From Merdimonas sp963929015 (GTDB lineage Bacteria; Bacillota; Clostridia; Lachnospirales; Lachnospiraceae): a DNA stretch of 64,000 nt. The stretch spans positions 62,001-126,000 of the forward strand of contig NZ_CAWVHE010000011.1 of NCBI RefSeq assembly GCF_963929015.1, read 5' to 3'. The notes beneath the pieces were generated by a model. That model saw only the letters and a list, made by a program, of their open reading frames with translations, was not told where the DNA came from and did no database searches. Position numbers and translations under genes: made by a program. Numbering within the stretch: position 1 is the first letter of the stretch; each line of letters opens with the position of its first letter. This document shows positions 33,872-41,943 of this stretch, one piece after another.

Positions 33872-35410
33872 ATGGCATATCATACAGGGATGTATCTGTT
33901 TTTGTTCCTTCCGGCTGTGCTGCTGCTCTATCAGGGTGCTCCTGCAAGACACCGCTGGAAGGTGCTTTTGCTGGCAGGATATGCTTTTTTCTATCTGGTC
34001 AGCGGGAAACTTTTGCTGTATCTTCTGGGGACCACACTTTTTACGCATTACATCGGGCTTTGGCTGGAAGCATTGCAGAGCGCCGGGCGGGGAAAGAGGG
34101 AGCAGAAACGTGTGCTGGCCTTTGGGATCTGTGTGCTCCTTGCAGTTCTGGGCTATCTGAAGTATTACAATTTTTTCGCAGAAAATCTGAACAGGGCGGT
34201 GGTACATTTCGGCGGGGTTCCGCTGCTTGCGGCCAGGCACTTCTTGCTGCCCATCGGGATTTCTTTTTATACGCTGCAGGCTATCGGGTATATGGCCGAC
34301 ATCTACTGGAAGAAGATCCCGGCCGGGCAGCCCCTTGGGAAAGTGGCTCTCTTTCTTGGCTTTTTCCCGCAGATCATGGAAGGCCCCATCAGTATGTACG
34401 GCCAGACGGCAGATCAGCTCTGGCAGGGCAGAGGCATCCGAAGAGAAGATCTGTCCAGGGGATGGCTTCGGATTGTCTGGGGATTGTTTAAGAAAATGGT
34501 GGTCGCGGACCGGCTGTATGTGCTCGTCCAGAATGTGTTCAGCCAGCACAGCCGGTACAGCGGAGTCATCGTGGCCGTGGCTGCAGTGGCCTATACCGTG
34601 CAGCTTTACATGGAGTTTTCCGGGTGTATGGATATCGTGACCGGGAGCGCCCGGATGTTTGGCGTGACGCTGCCGGAAAATTTCCGACAGCCCTTTGTGT
34701 CAAGAAGTGCGGCAGAATTCTGGAGACGATGGCATATCACACTGGGGGTCTGGCTGAAAACCTATGTATTTTATCCGGTGTCTGCTTCCGGACTGGTGAA
34801 AAGATGGAACCGCTTTGCCAGAAAACATTGCGGAAAATATGCGGCCAGACTTGGCGTATCTGCATTGGCGCTCTTTCCGGTGTGGCTGTGCAACGGATTG
34901 TGGCATGGACCCAGATGGAGTTATATTTTTTACGGAATGTATTATTTTGTTATCCTGCTGCTGGAAATGGCGTTCGAGCCAGTCGGAGAGAAGATCCGCA
35001 CGCTTCTGGGGCTGAAAGCAGATGCCTGGCAGATCAGGGCTGTTCAGATCTGCCGAACCTGGCTTGTGGTTTTCACAGGCGAACTCTTTTTCCGGGCTGA
35101 CGGCCTTCGGGCAGGCATAGAGATGTTCCGGAGCATCTTCCGTGGATTTTCCCTTGCGCCTTTGTGGGATGGGAGCCTGTGCATGCTGGGCCTTGATCTG
35201 GCGGACTATCTGGTGGTTTTTGCCGGATGTCTGGCAGTGGGCGTGGCAGGATTTTTCAAAGAACGGCAGACGGATATCTCTGTCCGGCTGGAGAATACAA
35301 AGCTTCCGGTCCGGTGGGCGTGTTATTATGCGCTGATCCTTGCGGTTGTGCTATTCGGGGCCTACGGGATCGGTTATCAGAAGGTGGATTTGATTTATGC
35401 TGGATTCTAA
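33872..35410 (+). CDS. DltB-like MBOAT membrane acyltransferase
   Basis: 512 residues with about 11 hydrophobic segments, starting GMYLFLFLPAVLLLYQG. MBOAT signatures include LPIGISFYTLQAIGYMADIYWKKIPA, FPQIMEGPI, FWRRWHITLGVWLKTYVFYPV and the catalytic His345 in LWHGPRWSYIFYGMYYF. It starts directly after the carrier stop. By analogy with DltB it moves the aminoacyl group from the carrier across the membrane to an acceptor on the outside. Confidence 0.93.
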   Translation: MAYHTGMYLFLFLPAVLLLYQGAPARHRWKVLLLAGYAFFYLVSGKLLLYLLGTTLFTHYIGLWLEALQSAGRGKREQKRVLAFGICVLLAVLGYLKYYNFFAENLNRAVVHFGGVPLLAARHFLLPIGISFYTLQAIGYMADIYWKKIPAGQPLGKVALFLGFFPQIMEGPISMYGQTADQLWQGRGIRREDLSRGWLRIVWGLFKKMVVADRLYVLVQNVFSQHSRYSGVIVAVAAVAYTVQLYMEFSGCMDIVTGSARMFGVTLPENFRQPFVSRSAAEFWRRWHITLGVWLKTYVFYPVSASGLVKRWNRFARKHCGKYAARLGVSALALFPVWLCNGLWHGPRWSYIFYGMYYFVILLLEMAFEPVGEKIRTLLGLKADAWQIRAVQICRTWLVVFTGELFFRADGLRAGIEMFRSIFRGFSLAPLWDGSLCMLGLDLADYLVVFAGCLAVGVAGFFKERQTDISVRLENTKLPVRWACYYALILAVVLFGAYGIGYQKVDLIYAGF

Positions 35411-36401
35411 AAAGAAAAACAGAGTGAAAACGATTACATTTTTTGGCTTACTCCTGGTGATCCTGACTGGACTTTCCGTGGCGTTATCCGGTTATGCAGG
35501 GAAACACAGTGAACTGGTCAAAGACCGGAACCGGGCGCTGACAGGTCTTGGGGAAGAACCGGATCATACCATTGATCTTCTGGTGATCGGAGACAGTGAA
35601 TGTTATACCACGGTTTCGCCCATGGATCTCTGGAAAGATCACGGGATCACCGCTTACCTTGGCGGACAGTCCGGGCAGAAGATCCAGGAGAGTTATTATA
35701 TGCTGAAAACGGCGCTGGAGACCCAGAAGCCGAAACTGGTTATGATGGAAACCAATGTGCTTTATCGTTCTGCGGATAAGCCGGATGCTTTGCAGGATAT
35801 TTTATACGAAGCAGGACAGCATTATTTTCCGGTGTTCCGTTATCATGACATGTGGAAGACGCTGCTTCCCGGAACCAAGGCGGGGGAGACGGATTATAAG
35901 GGATATGTGCCAAGGACCAATGTACAGCCCTATACCGGCAATCGTTCCTATATGGCCCGGACAGAGGAAGCGGTTCCGGTCCGGGGAAAAACAGTGCACT
36001 ATTATATGGATGAGATCCTGCGGATCTGCAGGGAAGAGGGGATTGCATTTATGCTCTACAGCGGTCCGTCGCCGGTCAACTATAATTATAAAAAGCACAA
36101 TGGACTTGCAGCCTATGCAAAGGAACAGAAGATCCCTTACCTGGATCTGAATCTGAAGCAAAAAGAATTGGGGATCGACTGGCAGATGGATACCGTAGAC
36201 AAAGGAGATCACCTGAATCTTACCGGGGCAAGGAAGGTGACCCGGTATCTGGGAAACTATCTGAAAGAAAATTATGAGCTGCCGGATCACCGGGAAGAAC
36301 AGTCCTACCGGGAATGGAACGCGGAAGCGGACCGCTTTTTTACGGCGATCGGGCAGACAAAGGAAACGAAAGGTCTTCCGGCTACAGATCCGGACAGGTA
36401 A
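35397..36401 (+). CDS. DltD/SGNH-like secreted acyl-transfer protein
   Basis: 334 residues: an N-terminal signal anchor (TITFFGLLLVILTGLSVAL), then an SGNH-type core with the nucleophile Ser67 in LLVIGDSECYTTVSP, GGQSGQKIQESYY as block II, and the Asp-His pair in DKGDHLNLTGARKV near 280. The acceptor domain lies outside the membrane, as for DltD, though the protein is shorter than DltD (about 420). It overlaps the MBOAT gene by 14 bases and its 3' end overlaps the convergent arsR gene by 20 bases. It probably completes transfer to the surface polymer. Confidence 0.85.
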   Translation: MLDSKKKNRVKTITFFGLLLVILTGLSVALSGYAGKHSELVKDRNRALTGLGEEPDHTIDLLVIGDSECYTTVSPMDLWKDHGITAYLGGQSGQKIQESYYMLKTALETQKPKLVMMETNVLYRSADKPDALQDILYEAGQHYFPVFRYHDMWKTLLPGTKAGETDYKGYVPRTNVQPYTGNRSYMARTEEAVPVRGKTVHYYMDEILRICREEGIAFMLYSGPSPVNYNYKKHNGLAAYAKEQKIPYLDLNLKQKELGIDWQMDTVDKGDHLNLTGARKVTRYLGNYLKENYELPDHREEQSYREWNAEADRFFTAIGQTKETKGLPATDPDR

Positions 36402-36744
36402 TCTTCATGACCTGTTCGATCACATGATGCAGAAGCTGGGCCTGCTCCGTTTCTGCGGCTTTATAGTAAACTTCTTTTCCCTCCCGGCGGCTGGTAACAA
36501 GGCCGCTGGTCTTTAACTGCCTGAGGTGGTGGGAGACGGCGGGGCTTGACATGTCCACCATAGAAGAGATGTTGATGACACATTCTTCGCAGTGGCATAA
36601 CAGCCAGAAGATGCGTACCCTGCTCCCGTCGCCTAATTGCTTAAAGACATCGGCGATAGTCTGGAAATCCTCGGTGCCCGGCATGCAGGTAAGGCTCTTT
36701 TCTATTTTCTGCCCATGATCATGGGGAAGCTTCTTTTCTGTCAT
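36382..36744 (-). CDS. ArsR/SmtB-family metal sensor
   Basis: 120 residues. The winged helix is complete (DGSRVRIFWLLCHCEECVINISSMVDMSSPAVSHHLRQLKTSGLV, then REGKEVYYK), with a CHCEEC cluster at the alpha-3 position where CadC-type sensors bind soft metals, plus an N-terminal HDHG and late CP. It should repress itself and the divergent HMA/ATPase genes and release DNA on Zn, Cd or Pb. It has a GGAGG site and a promoter in the second copy of the 53-bp repeat. Confidence 0.92.
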   Translation of the reverse strand: MTEKKLPHDHGQKIEKSLTCMPGTEDFQTIADVFKQLGDGSRVRIFWLLCHCEECVINISSMVDMSSPAVSHHLRQLKTSGLVTSRREGKEVYYKAAETEQAQLLHHVIEQVMKITCPDL

Positions 36745-36753
36745 AATGAAAAC

Positions 36754-36806
36754 CTCCTTGCTGTTCTAATTATTGTAGTACAGCTTTTTGGCTGATGCAA
36801 TGAAAA
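36754..36806 (-). promoter_or_regulatory. Copy 2 of the 53-bp promoter repeat (arsR promoter)
   Basis: On the minus strand TTGCAT (36795-36800), 17-base spacer, TACAAT (36772-36777), then an AAGGAGG ribosome site. It matches the guaA2 promoter at 30768-30820 with seven differences, four of them in the spacer. Confidence 0.75.
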
Positions 36807-36841
36807 AGGAAAAAATTTCCGAAAAAAAAGAGAATAGAGTA

Positions 36842-36899
36842 TTGACATTTCCTGTATAAGGGATATAATGAAATCAACAATTAAACAAATGCTTAATTG
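36842..36899 (+). promoter_or_regulatory. Promoter and ArsR operator of the metal-efflux genes
   Basis: TTGACA (36842-36847), 16-base spacer, TATAAT (36864-36869). The predicted start lies in a perfect dyad CAATTAA-N8-TTAATTG (36878-36899), typical of ArsR/SmtB operators, so the regulator would block initiation. Confidence 0.8.
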
Positions 36900-36925
36900 A
36901 TAAAGTGTGAAAGGAAGGAAGTAAA

Positions 36926-37144
36926 ATGAAAAAGACGTACAAGATTGATGTGGATTGTGCAAACTGTGCAAATAAGATGGAGCAGGCGGCAAAGGAGACG
37001 GCCGGAGTAAAGGATGCGACTGTCAACTTTATGATGCTGAAGATGATCGTGGAGTTTGAGGAAGGACAGGAACCGAAAACGGTGATGAAAGAAGTCCTGA
37101 AGAACTGCAAAAAAGTAGAAGATGACTGCGAGATCTTTTTATAG
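36926..37144 (+). CDS. Heavy-metal-associated (HMA) domain protein
   Basis: 72 residues with the metal-binding CxxC in VDCANCANKME and the beta-alpha-beta HMA pattern (AGVKDATVNFMMLKMIVEF). It is the detached N-terminal metal-binding domain or chaperone for the ATPase that starts 15 bases downstream, which itself has no HMA domain. Good AAAGGAAGG site. Confidence 0.9.
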   Translation: MKKTYKIDVDCANCANKMEQAAKETAGVKDATVNFMMLKMIVEFEEGQEPKTVMKEVLKNCKKVEDDCEIFL

Positions 37145-37159
37145 ACGGGGAGAATTCTT

Positions 37160-39046
37160 ATGAACAAGAAACAGAAAAAGATGCTGGCCCGGATCCTTGT
37201 GGCGGCGGTTTTGATGATCGGCTTACATTTTGTGCCGGTGTCCGGGGCGGCAAGATTTCTTTTATATATGATCCCTTACCTGACAGTAGGATATGATATT
37301 CTATTAAAGGCATGGAAAGGGATCCGCAACCGGCAGGTGTTTGATGAATGCTTCCTGATGGCAGTGGCTACGGTGGGAGCCATCGCTCTGGCCCTTTATG
37401 AGCAGAGCGGCGATTACACAGAGGCCATTGCGGTAATGCTCTTCTATCAGATCGGAGAGCTGTTCCAGAGTTACGCGGTGGGAAAAAGCCGCCGCAATAT
37501 CAGCGAACTGATGGACATTCGCCCGGATTATGCTAATATAGAAACAGACGGGACGCTGACCCGGGTAGACCCGGATGAAGTGGAGACCGGCAGTGTGATC
37601 GTGGTGCAGCCCGGCGAGAAAGTGCCCATCGACGGGATTGTGGTGGAAGGAAACTCTACCCTGAATGCCAGCGCACTGACAGGAGAAAGTGTTCCCAGGG
37701 ATGCAAAGGCGGGAGATGAGATTATCAGCGGATGCATCAATCTGACCGGCGTCCTGAAGATTCAGACTACCAAAGAATTTGGGGAATCTACGGTATCCAA
37801 AATCCTGGATCTGGTGGAGAATGCAAGCTCCAGAAAATCCAGATCTGAAGAATTTATCTCCAGATTCGCGAGGATCTATACTCCGGCGGTCTGTTACGCG
37901 GCCCTGGCCCTTGCGTTTCTGCCTCCGCTGGTGCGGTTTTTGGTGCTCGGTCTTTCACCGGACTTTGGCACCTGGGTATACCGGGCTCTGACATTTCTCG
38001 TAATCAGCTGCCCCTGTGCGCTTGTGATCAGCATTCCATTAAGCTTTTTTGCAGGGATCGGGGGAGCCAGCAACGCCGGCGTTCTGGTGAAAGGCTCAAA
38101 TTATCTGGAGACCCTGTCTCAGACAAAGATCGTGGTCTTTGACAAGACCGGCACCTTGACCCGCGGGGTATTTGAGGTCATCGGGATCCATCACAATCAG
38201 ATGGAAGAAGAACAGCTGCTGGAATACGCGGCCCTGGCGGAAAGCGCTTCCTCCCATCCCATCAGCAAAAGCATCCAGAAGGCTTACGGGAAAGAACTGG
38301 ACCGCAGCCGGGTTACAGAGATCCGGGAGATCAGCGGAAATGGTGTGACTGCCAGAGTAGACGGCCATGAGGTGGCAGCGGGCAACGACAAGTTGATGGA
38401 TCACCTTGGCATTTCCTGTATTCCCTGCCACAGTGTGGGAACCATCATCCATCTGGCGATTGACGGCCGGTACGCCGGACATATCGTGATCTCGGATGTG
38501 GTGAAACCCCATTCAGCAGAGGCCATCCGCGCGCTGAAAGCGGCCGGCATCCGCAAGACCGTCATGTTGAGCGGCGATATCCGCAGAGTGGCAGAAAAAG
38601 TGGCAGAGGAACTTGGCCTGGACGAAGTGTACAGTGAACTCCTTCCTGCTGACAAGGTAGAAAAAGTGGAAGAACTGATCGGCACAAAGAAAGAGAAAGA
38701 AAAACTGGCTTTTGTGGGCGACGGCATCAATGACGCCCCGGTACTGGGACGGGCGGATATCGGTATCGCCATGGGAGCCATGGGTTCTGACGCTGCCATT
38801 GAGGCGGCGGACGTGGTACTGATGGACGATGATCCTTTGAAGATCGCCAAAGCCATTCGGATTTCCAGGAAATGTCTGGGCATCGTCTATCAGAATATCG
38901 TGTTTGCCATCGGCATCAAACTGATCTGCCTGGCCCTTGGCGCCGTGGGTCTTGCCAACATGTGGCTTGCCATTTTCGCAGACGTTGGTGTCATGGTCAT
39001 AGCCGTACTGAACGCAGTTCGGGCGTTGTTTGTGAAGAATCTGTAA
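37160..39046 (+). CDS. Heavy-metal-translocating P-type ATPase (Zn/Cd/Pb type)
   Basis: 628 residues. TGES actuator motif in LTGESVPRDA near 178, transmembrane metal site SCPCALVIS near 284, phosphorylation site VVFDKTGTLTRG near 328, SHPISKSI with the HP dipeptide, and GDGINDAPVL near 520. The CPC motif with the ArsR/HMA neighbours points to Zn, Cd or Pb export rather than Cu. It lacks an N-terminal HMA domain, which is supplied by the small gene upstream. Confidence 0.93.
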   Translation: MNKKQKKMLARILVAAVLMIGLHFVPVSGAARFLLYMIPYLTVGYDILLKAWKGIRNRQVFDECFLMAVATVGAIALALYEQSGDYTEAIAVMLFYQIGELFQSYAVGKSRRNISELMDIRPDYANIETDGTLTRVDPDEVETGSVIVVQPGEKVPIDGIVVEGNSTLNASALTGESVPRDAKAGDEIISGCINLTGVLKIQTTKEFGESTVSKILDLVENASSRKSRSEEFISRFARIYTPAVCYAALALAFLPPLVRFLVLGLSPDFGTWVYRALTFLVISCPCALVISIPLSFFAGIGGASNAGVLVKGSNYLETLSQTKIVVFDKTGTLTRGVFEVIGIHHNQMEEEQLLEYAALAESASSHPISKSIQKAYGKELDRSRVTEIREISGNGVTARVDGHEVAAGNDKLMDHLGISCIPCHSVGTIIHLAIDGRYAGHIVISDVVKPHSAEAIRALKAAGIRKTVMLSGDIRRVAEKVAEELGLDEVYSELLPADKVEKVEELIGTKKEKEKLAFVGDGINDAPVLGRADIGIAMGAMGSDAAIEAADVVLMDDDPLKIAKAIRISRKCLGIVYQNIVFAIGIKLICLALGAVGLANMWLAIFADVGVMVIAVLNAVRALFVKNL

Positions 39047-39090
39047 GATATAATATGGAAAGAAAAATCTAAGATTGGAACGGAAACAGA

Positions 39091-40704
39091 ATGAAAAAAT
39101 ATCAGGGGAAATCTGTGTCAGAAGGGATCGCCATCGGGAAACTGCGGGTGTATTCCGGAGAGCAGAGGATCATCGAAAAGAGAAGGACAGAAGATGTGGA
39201 CAGAGAGCTTGGGCGTTTTGAAGACGCCCGGGCTTCTGTTGCGTTGGAACTTTCTCATCTTTATGAGGAGACGGCCCGGAAAGCGGGAGATCAGGTGGCT
39301 GCCATTTTCCAGGGCCATTCCCTGATCCTGCAGGATGAGGTGGTCATAGATTTTATTCGGGAAATGATCCGTACCCAGAAGGTGGATGCGGAATCTGCGG
39401 TGGCAGCCGCAGGAGAAAAGTTTGCCGGCACCTTTGAACAGCTGGACGATCCTTATTTTAAAGAACGGGCGGCTGACGTAAAAGACGTGAAAGAGCGGGT
39501 GTTAAGAAAGCTGCGGGGCGGATTGGAAGAGCAGGATCAGGAGGCGGAAGAACCGGTCATCCTGGCTGCCAGGGAGCTGACGCCCAGCCAGACGATCCGC
39601 ATGGATCCATCGAAAATATTGGGATTTGTAACAGAGCTTGGCTCCTCCAATTCCCATGTGGCGATCCTGTCCCGCGCCATGGGGATCGCCGCCCTGACGG
39701 GAATCCGGTTTACGGAGGAGATGGATGGAAAACTGGCGGTTCTGGACGGATTTTCCGGGGAACTGATCCTGGAGCCGGACGAGGCGACTCTTGCAGGCTA
39801 TCAGGAAAAACAAAAAGGCCGGGAAGAGCGTCAAAAACTTCTCGCGGAACTGCGGGGAAAAGAAGATGTGACAGCGGACGGCCGGAGAATGGATCTTTTT
39901 GCCAACGTGGGAAGTCTGGAAGAAGTAAAAAGAGCGCTGGAAAATGACGCCCGGGGAATCGGCCTGTTCCGGACGGAATTTCTGTACCTGGGGAAAACAG
40001 ATTTTCCTTCTGAGGAAGAGCAGTTCCAGGCATATAAGGAAGCGCTGGAACAGATGGAAGGGAAAAAGGTGATTATCCGGACGCTGGATGTGGGAGCAGA
40101 TAAACAGACCGACTATCTGCAGATGGAACCGGAAGCCAATCCGGCGCTTGGATGCAGAGGGATCCGGCTCTGTTTCAGGCGGCCGGATATCTTCAAGACC
40201 CAGCTGCGCGCGCTTGTACGCGCCAGCGCCTATGGCAATCTGGGGATTCTGTATCCCATGATCATTTCTGTGGATGAAGTCCGTCAGATCAAAGCCCTGG
40301 TAAATGAGGTGAAAGCAGAGCTGGAAGAAGAAGGCATTTCTTATGGAACCTTTGAGCAGGGCGTGATGATCGAGACCCCTGCAGCGGTTATGATCAGCTC
40401 TGCACTTGCAAAAGAAGTGGACTTTTTCAGTATCGGGACCAACGATCTTACCCAGTACACGCTGGCTGTAGACCGGCAGGATGTGAAACTGGACGATCTC
40501 TTTGATCCCCGCCACCCGGCCGTGATGGATCTGATCCGGATGACAGTGAAAAACGGCCATGCGGGCGGGTGCCGGGTGGGCATCTGCGGCGAACTGGGAG
40601 CGGATCCTGCGCTGACCGGAACATTTCTGGAAATGGACGTGGATGAATTGTCAGTGACTCCGGCCAGTGTGCTGCAGATCCGGAAGATAATCCGTGCGAT
40701 CTAA
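39091..40704 (+). CDS. ptsI: PTS enzyme I (phosphoenolpyruvate-protein phosphotransferase)
   Basis: 537 residues. N-terminal HPr-binding domain with the phosphohistidine at His189 (GSSNSHVAILSRAMG), the linker, and the PEP-binding barrel with GIGLFRTEFLY, GCRGIRL, MIETPAAV and FFSIGTNDLTQYTLAVDR. It is slightly shorter than the usual 570. It transfers phosphate from PEP to HPr. No ptsH follows; the HPr-like protein at 24689 lacks the accepting histidine, so the true partner must be elsewhere. Confidence 0.95.
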   Translation: MKKYQGKSVSEGIAIGKLRVYSGEQRIIEKRRTEDVDRELGRFEDARASVALELSHLYEETARKAGDQVAAIFQGHSLILQDEVVIDFIREMIRTQKVDAESAVAAAGEKFAGTFEQLDDPYFKERAADVKDVKERVLRKLRGGLEEQDQEAEEPVILAARELTPSQTIRMDPSKILGFVTELGSSNSHVAILSRAMGIAALTGIRFTEEMDGKLAVLDGFSGELILEPDEATLAGYQEKQKGREERQKLLAELRGKEDVTADGRRMDLFANVGSLEEVKRALENDARGIGLFRTEFLYLGKTDFPSEEEQFQAYKEALEQMEGKKVIIRTLDVGADKQTDYLQMEPEANPALGCRGIRLCFRRPDIFKTQLRALVRASAYGNLGILYPMIISVDEVRQIKALVNEVKAELEEEGISYGTFEQGVMIETPAAVMISSALAKEVDFFSIGTNDLTQYTLAVDRQDVKLDDLFDPRHPAVMDLIRMTVKNGHAGGCRVGICGELGADPALTGTFLEMDVDELSVTPASVLQIRKIIRAI

Positions 40705-40735
40705 AATGATTTTCTGCTTTTTAACGATAGAGGGA

Positions 40736-41710
40736 CTATCTGGATGATAATTTATTCAGTAGTTCCTTTAATTTTTGGATTTCCTCTTCCTGTTTATGAA
40801 TGGTTTCCTTTTGTGCGTCAATCTCTTCCTGCATTTCATCAATCATATATTGAACTGTGTTCTTATCCAGTTCCTGCAATTCTTTTGAAAACATATCCAT
40901 CACCCGCTCTGTATTCTGGCACAGCGTATAGATTTCTTCATAGTAACAGCGAAACTGAGGATAAGAAAGAATCAGCTTTTCTATCATTTCAGGTTCATCT
41001 GTACTTAGAAATGTAAGCCATGCTTCCAACTGGTTTCTGATACCTTTATTGTGCAAAATCCGGTAGAAGATGTCAAGCGGGATGAATACATATTCCTGAA
41101 GCAGATCAATGGAGATGCCGGTATCTGACTGTTGGGAAAATCGATGAATATAATTTTCGGGAAATTGATGAAATTCAGACGTGCTTTTTTCATATAACAC
41201 AATAGTGTAGACTTTTTTAATATCCTTATAACTGAAAGATTTTGATTTTTCATTCCGCATTCGTTTATACTGTCGAAGGAGAAGATCGGCAGAGTAACAG
41301 GCAGAGCGCTGTCCTGGAAATCGATAGCCGAGCTTTTGGACTTCAATATTGACGATACTTCCAGTCTCTAATTTTACAACCAGATCCATAACGATTAGAG
41401 AATGTTCGTCTCCGATACGCGGGGATTCCAGGGGAAGTATGTGGAGAATTTTAATATGTTCTCCGAGAATCAGTGAGAGTAGTTCTTCTACTCGTCCGGG
41501 GGCAAACTCTGGATTCAAAATTTCTTTAAAGACCGGGTCATGTAATATATGAAGTCCTTTTTGACCAGTGCAGTATGCAAGAAAAGCATTCTGTTGGTCT
41601 TTGTCCCATTTTTGAAAAGCAGAATACAGATCAGGAGTTGTAGTAATTTCCTGTAGGATAGCTTCCCTGGTTCGGATCATAGGGAAATACTTTTGTAAGA
41701 CAGATGACAT
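40736..41710 (-). CDS. Rpn-family PD-(D/E)XK nuclease / putative transposase
   Basis: 324 residues from ATG 41710 (after CAAGGAGG). The longer upstream frame is hydrophobic and spurious. The Rpn pattern is seen in DPVFKEIL, RIGDEHSLIVMDLVVKLETGSIVNIEVQKLGYRFPGQRSACYSADLLLRQ, where IMDLVV and NIEVQ supply the D...ExQ catalytic set, followed by KVYTIVLYEKS. The C terminus is a long coiled coil. These proteins promote RecA-independent recombination and are common singletons in Clostridia. Confidence 0.85.
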   Translation of the reverse strand: MSSVLQKYFPMIRTREAILQEITTTPDLYSAFQKWDKDQQNAFLAYCTGQKGLHILHDPVFKEILNPEFAPGRVEELLSLILGEHIKILHILPLESPRIGDEHSLIVMDLVVKLETGSIVNIEVQKLGYRFPGQRSACYSADLLLRQYKRMRNEKSKSFSYKDIKKVYTIVLYEKSTSEFHQFPENYIHRFSQQSDTGISIDLLQEYVFIPLDIFYRILHNKGIRNQLEAWLTFLSTDEPEMIEKLILSYPQFRCYYEEIYTLCQNTERVMDMFSKELQELDKNTVQYMIDEMQEEIDAQKETIHKQEEEIQKLKELLNKLSSR

Positions 41711-41884
41711 AGGCAAATCCTCCTTGCAATATAAAATAAATGATAGAATGGTGATGGCTCCGAACAGGAGCATTTGGAAATAAAGATATTTAGTAGATAA
41801 GGAAATAAGAGTGACTCTGATTCCACTAAGAATAAAATAAGGATAGCATAAAAGAGTAAAAAGCGCAATCGAAAGGAAAACCTT

Positions 41885-41943
41885 GTGCCTCTTTTTCGTG
41901 GATGATATGATATTTCTATCAGAAGCGAAAAGAGGCACTTTTT
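41885..41943 (+). promoter_or_regulatory. Terminator-like hairpin abutting the yqeB start codon
   Basis: GTGCCTCTTTTTCG (41885-41898) pairs with CGAAAAGAGGCAC (41926-41938) with one bulged base, followed by five T and then ATG 41944. The right arm contains the only AGAGG before that ATG. This fits an attenuator controlling the hydroxylase operon, or the start is ATG 41962. Confidence 0.65.

Noticed and set aside
39502..40560. Minus-strand open frame of 352 codons opposite ptsI
   Set aside because: A shadow of the high-GC ptsI gene, rich in His/Arg/Phe from antisense codons.
41711..41938. Longer N terminus for the Rpn nuclease
   Set aside because: The extension is a hydrophobic stretch without family similarity, and ATG 41710 follows a strong AGGAGG.
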